Assembly: GCA_902547955.1 (NCBI GenBank)
Contig: CACCPY010000003.1
Span: 1-64,000, forward strand
From: an uncultured Alphaproteobacteria bacterium
GTDB lineage: Bacteria; Pseudomonadota; Alphaproteobacteria; Methylaequorales; Methylaequoraceae
Direction: 5' to 3'
Length of the DNA: 64,000 nt
The translations under genes were made by a program, and so were the position numbers. The notes below the pieces were generated by a model that did not search any database, was not told where the DNA came from, and worked only from the letters and a program-made list of their open reading frames with translations. Below, piece by piece: positions 62,539 through 64,000 of the stretch (position 1 is the stretch's first letter; every line of letters starts with the position of its first letter).

Positions 62539-62697
62539 TTTTTAACAATTTTTATTTTATTAAGTCGTCAGTATAATAGTCTAATTATATTTATATTCAA
62601 TAATTCATTAATTATAGAAACCTTAAAAATTAAATTTGTATTAAGAATATCAAAGCTTTAATATACTCCAAATAATTTATTTTTCACACCTGTATTT

Positions 62698-62781
62698 ATG
62701 AGTTGGTTTAGCTTAACAGAAATTCTTGTTGTAATCGGAATGTGGGTACTAGTAGTAGTACTTTACAAAATATGGAAATAG
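62698..62781 (+). CDS. Possible 27-residue single-helix membrane peptide
   Basis: The ORF from ATG 62698 encodes a hydrophobic peptide (MSWFSLTEILVVIGMWVLVV, then VLYKIWK) whose stop overlaps the start region of the next gene. There is no clear ribosome-binding site. The fragment has the look of a small membrane protein, but chance is possible. Confidence 0.35.
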   Translation: MSWFSLTEILVVIGMWVLVVVLYKIWK

Positions 62782-62789
62782 CGCGGTTT

Positions 62790-63770
62790 ATGGATAATAA
62801 TGAAAAATTTAAAGCTTTTGTCATGGAAAGTAATACAAAAAAAGGTATCAAGATTATTGACAAAAGTTTTCTTGACGATGGTGATGTTTTTGTAAAAATT
62901 TCATTCAGTAGTTTTAATTATAAAGACGGTCTAGCAATAAGTGGAAAAACCCCAATTTTAAGAAAGTTTCCAATGATTCCTGGTGTAGACTTTTGCGGGA
63001 AAGTAATTAATTCATCCAACAAATCTTTTAAAAAAGGTGATAAGGTGATTTTAAACGGATGGGGTGTTGGTGAAAATCATACTGGGGGATTTTCTCAGTT
63101 TGCCAGAGTCAAATCTAAATGGTTAATAAAACTACCCAAAAAAATTTCAGAAAAGCAATCAATGATAATTGGATCTGCAGGTTATACCGCAGCACTTTGT
63201 GCTATCTTAATAAATGAAAATGTAAAAAAAAAAGACGGAAAAATTTTAGTAACTGGTGCATCAGGAGGTGTGGGAAGTATTGTAATTAATTTGCTAAGTA
63301 ATCTTGGTTTTCAAACAGTAGCCTTAAGCGCCAAGAACAAGTCCTATTTACTAAAGCTTGGGGCAGTTGAGGTAATTGATAGAAAAGATTACAAAATAGC
63401 TAAAAAACCTCTTGAAAAACAAAAATGGGCTGGATGTATAGATACTGTTGGAGGCGAAATTTTGTCTAGTGTGATTTCTGAAATAAAATATAATGGCATA
63501 ATAGCTTCCACTGGACTGGCTAGTAGTCATTTACTTCATACTACCGTTTACCCTTTTATTTTGAGAAATATAACACTTGCTGGAGTTGATTGTGTATATG
63601 CTGATAAGAGTAAAAGAATAAAAGCTTGGAATTTATTAGAAAGAAAACTAGATTTTTCAAAGTTAGATTTCATAAAAAGTGAAAAAAATCTAAGTGATTT
63701 AAAAACATTATCAGCAAAAATTTTGCAAGGAAAAATTAAAGGAAGAACTTTAATAAAAATAGGAACATAG
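62790..63770 (+). CDS. acuI: YhdH/AcuI-type zinc-independent MDR reductase, probable acrylyl-CoA reductase
   Basis: This protein of about 326 residues belongs to the medium-chain reductase superfamily. Family features are VKISFSSFNYKDGLAISGK, FPMIPGVDFCGKV, NGWGVGENHTGGFSQFARVK and the NADPH-binding ILVTGASGGVGSIVINLL. AcuI reduces toxic acrylyl-CoA made from DMSP in marine bacteria; YhdH-type paralogues share this fold, so the exact substrate is inferred. ATG 62790 is chosen because it begins just before the conserved domain. ATG 62772 is possible. Confidence 0.8.
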   Translation: MDNNEKFKAFVMESNTKKGIKIIDKSFLDDGDVFVKISFSSFNYKDGLAISGKTPILRKFPMIPGVDFCGKVINSSNKSFKKGDKVILNGWGVGENHTGGFSQFARVKSKWLIKLPKKISEKQSMIIGSAGYTAALCAILINENVKKKDGKILVTGASGGVGSIVINLLSNLGFQTVALSAKNKSYLLKLGAVEVIDRKDYKIAKKPLEKQKWAGCIDTVGGEILSSVISEIKYNGIIASTGLASSHLLHTTVYPFILRNITLAGVDCVYADKSKRIKAWNLLERKLDFSKLDFIKSEKNLSDLKTLSAKILQGKIKGRTLIKIGT

Positions 63771-63780
63771 TAAAGACTAA

Positions 63781-64000
63781 ATGATACACGAAAAAAATTT
63801 TAGAGATGTAACTAATTTTTTAAGAAATATATCTGACGAAGCATCACAAAGAATACTAGAAGTTTATAATTCTAAAATAACCTTCAAAATAAAAGATGAT
63901 CATAGCCCTGTAACAATTGCAGACACAGAATCTAACGAAATTATTTGTCAAAAAATAAAAAAAGAATTTAAAAGTATACCTATTATTTCTGAAGAAAATA
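63781..64000 (+). CDS. cysQ: CysQ/inositol monophosphatase-family protein, 3' cut by window
   Basis: Only the first 73 codons are present. They include KDDHSPVTIADTESNEIICQ and the metal-binding start IPIISEEN, which match the N terminus of 3'(2'),5'-bisphosphate nucleotidase CysQ. That enzyme removes the 3'-phosphate of PAP or PAPS. It lies 10 nt after the reductase gene. Another member of the family is possible because the C-terminal part is missing. Confidence 0.65.
   Translation, partial: MIHEKNFRDVTNFLRNISDEASQRILEVYNSKITFKIKDDHSPVTIADTESNEIICQKIKKEFKSIPIISEEN

Overview
This is an AT-rich (about 30% GC by eye), gene-dense chromosomal window. The gene families point to a free-living marine alphaproteobacterium with a streamlined genome: DUF1289, DUF1826, ZigA-type CobW proteins, P-II/DUF1538, a YhdH/AcuI-type reductase, cobT-cobS-cobC, and many small signal-peptide proteins. 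The taxonomic placement is inference from gene content, since no rRNA or other marker gene is present.

Region 1 (1-20.2 kb) is a large type I secretion locus. Two tandem FecR-domain/low-complexity/RTX proteins, near-identical at their 5' parts, precede an ABC exporter and a HlyD adaptor on the + strand. The first copy is cut by the window edge and carries a frameshift. Facing them on the - strand are TolC, an acidic Gly/Pro/Met/Asp-rich protein closed by its own terminator, a second exporter ATPase with an inactive C39-like domain, a HlyD adaptor fused to an N-terminal cyclic-nucleotide-binding domain, a CHASE2-adenylate/guanylate cyclase, two stand-alone cyclic-nucleotide-binding proteins, a duplicated DUF1538 membrane protein and two P-II-like proteins. 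Gene order and fusions suggest secretion that responds to a cyclic nucleotide.

Region 2 (20.3-33.3 kb) holds tRNA-Pro(UGG), tRNA-Arg(UCU), an M32 carboxypeptidase, an HD hydrolase, a Tat-signal deacetylase-like protein, a YdjM-like membrane protein, an L-lactate permease and many small exported proteins of unknown function.

Region 3 (33.3-41 kb) is a metal-homeostasis block. A Zur-type box precedes a MerC-like protein, an ABC ATPase, a His-rich permease and a DUF3299 protein. Next come a CDF-like transporter, an HMA/MerT-like operon behind a 29-bp palindrome, and a DUF1826 gene with a perfect Zur-type box. Region 4 (41-51.1 kb) has a PhyH-dioxygenase/methyltransferase/symporter operon, an MFS transporter, a second methyltransferase, another sodium:solute symporter and cobT-cobS-cobC.

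Region 5 (51.1-62.5 kb) looks like an accreted genomic island next to tRNA-Ser(UGA). Short copies of the 3' end of this tRNA gene, several with the adjoining flank of about 65 bp, recur between small cargo modules: a YugP-like peptidase, a membrane protein, a flavin monooxygenase plus MetY, a Zur-boxed CobW/DUF1289/CobW/WD40 zinc module, and DoxX plus an NDH-2 fused to a cyclic-nucleotide-binding domain. No integrase is visible. The window ends with an acrylyl-CoA-reductase-like gene and the start of a CysQ-like gene.
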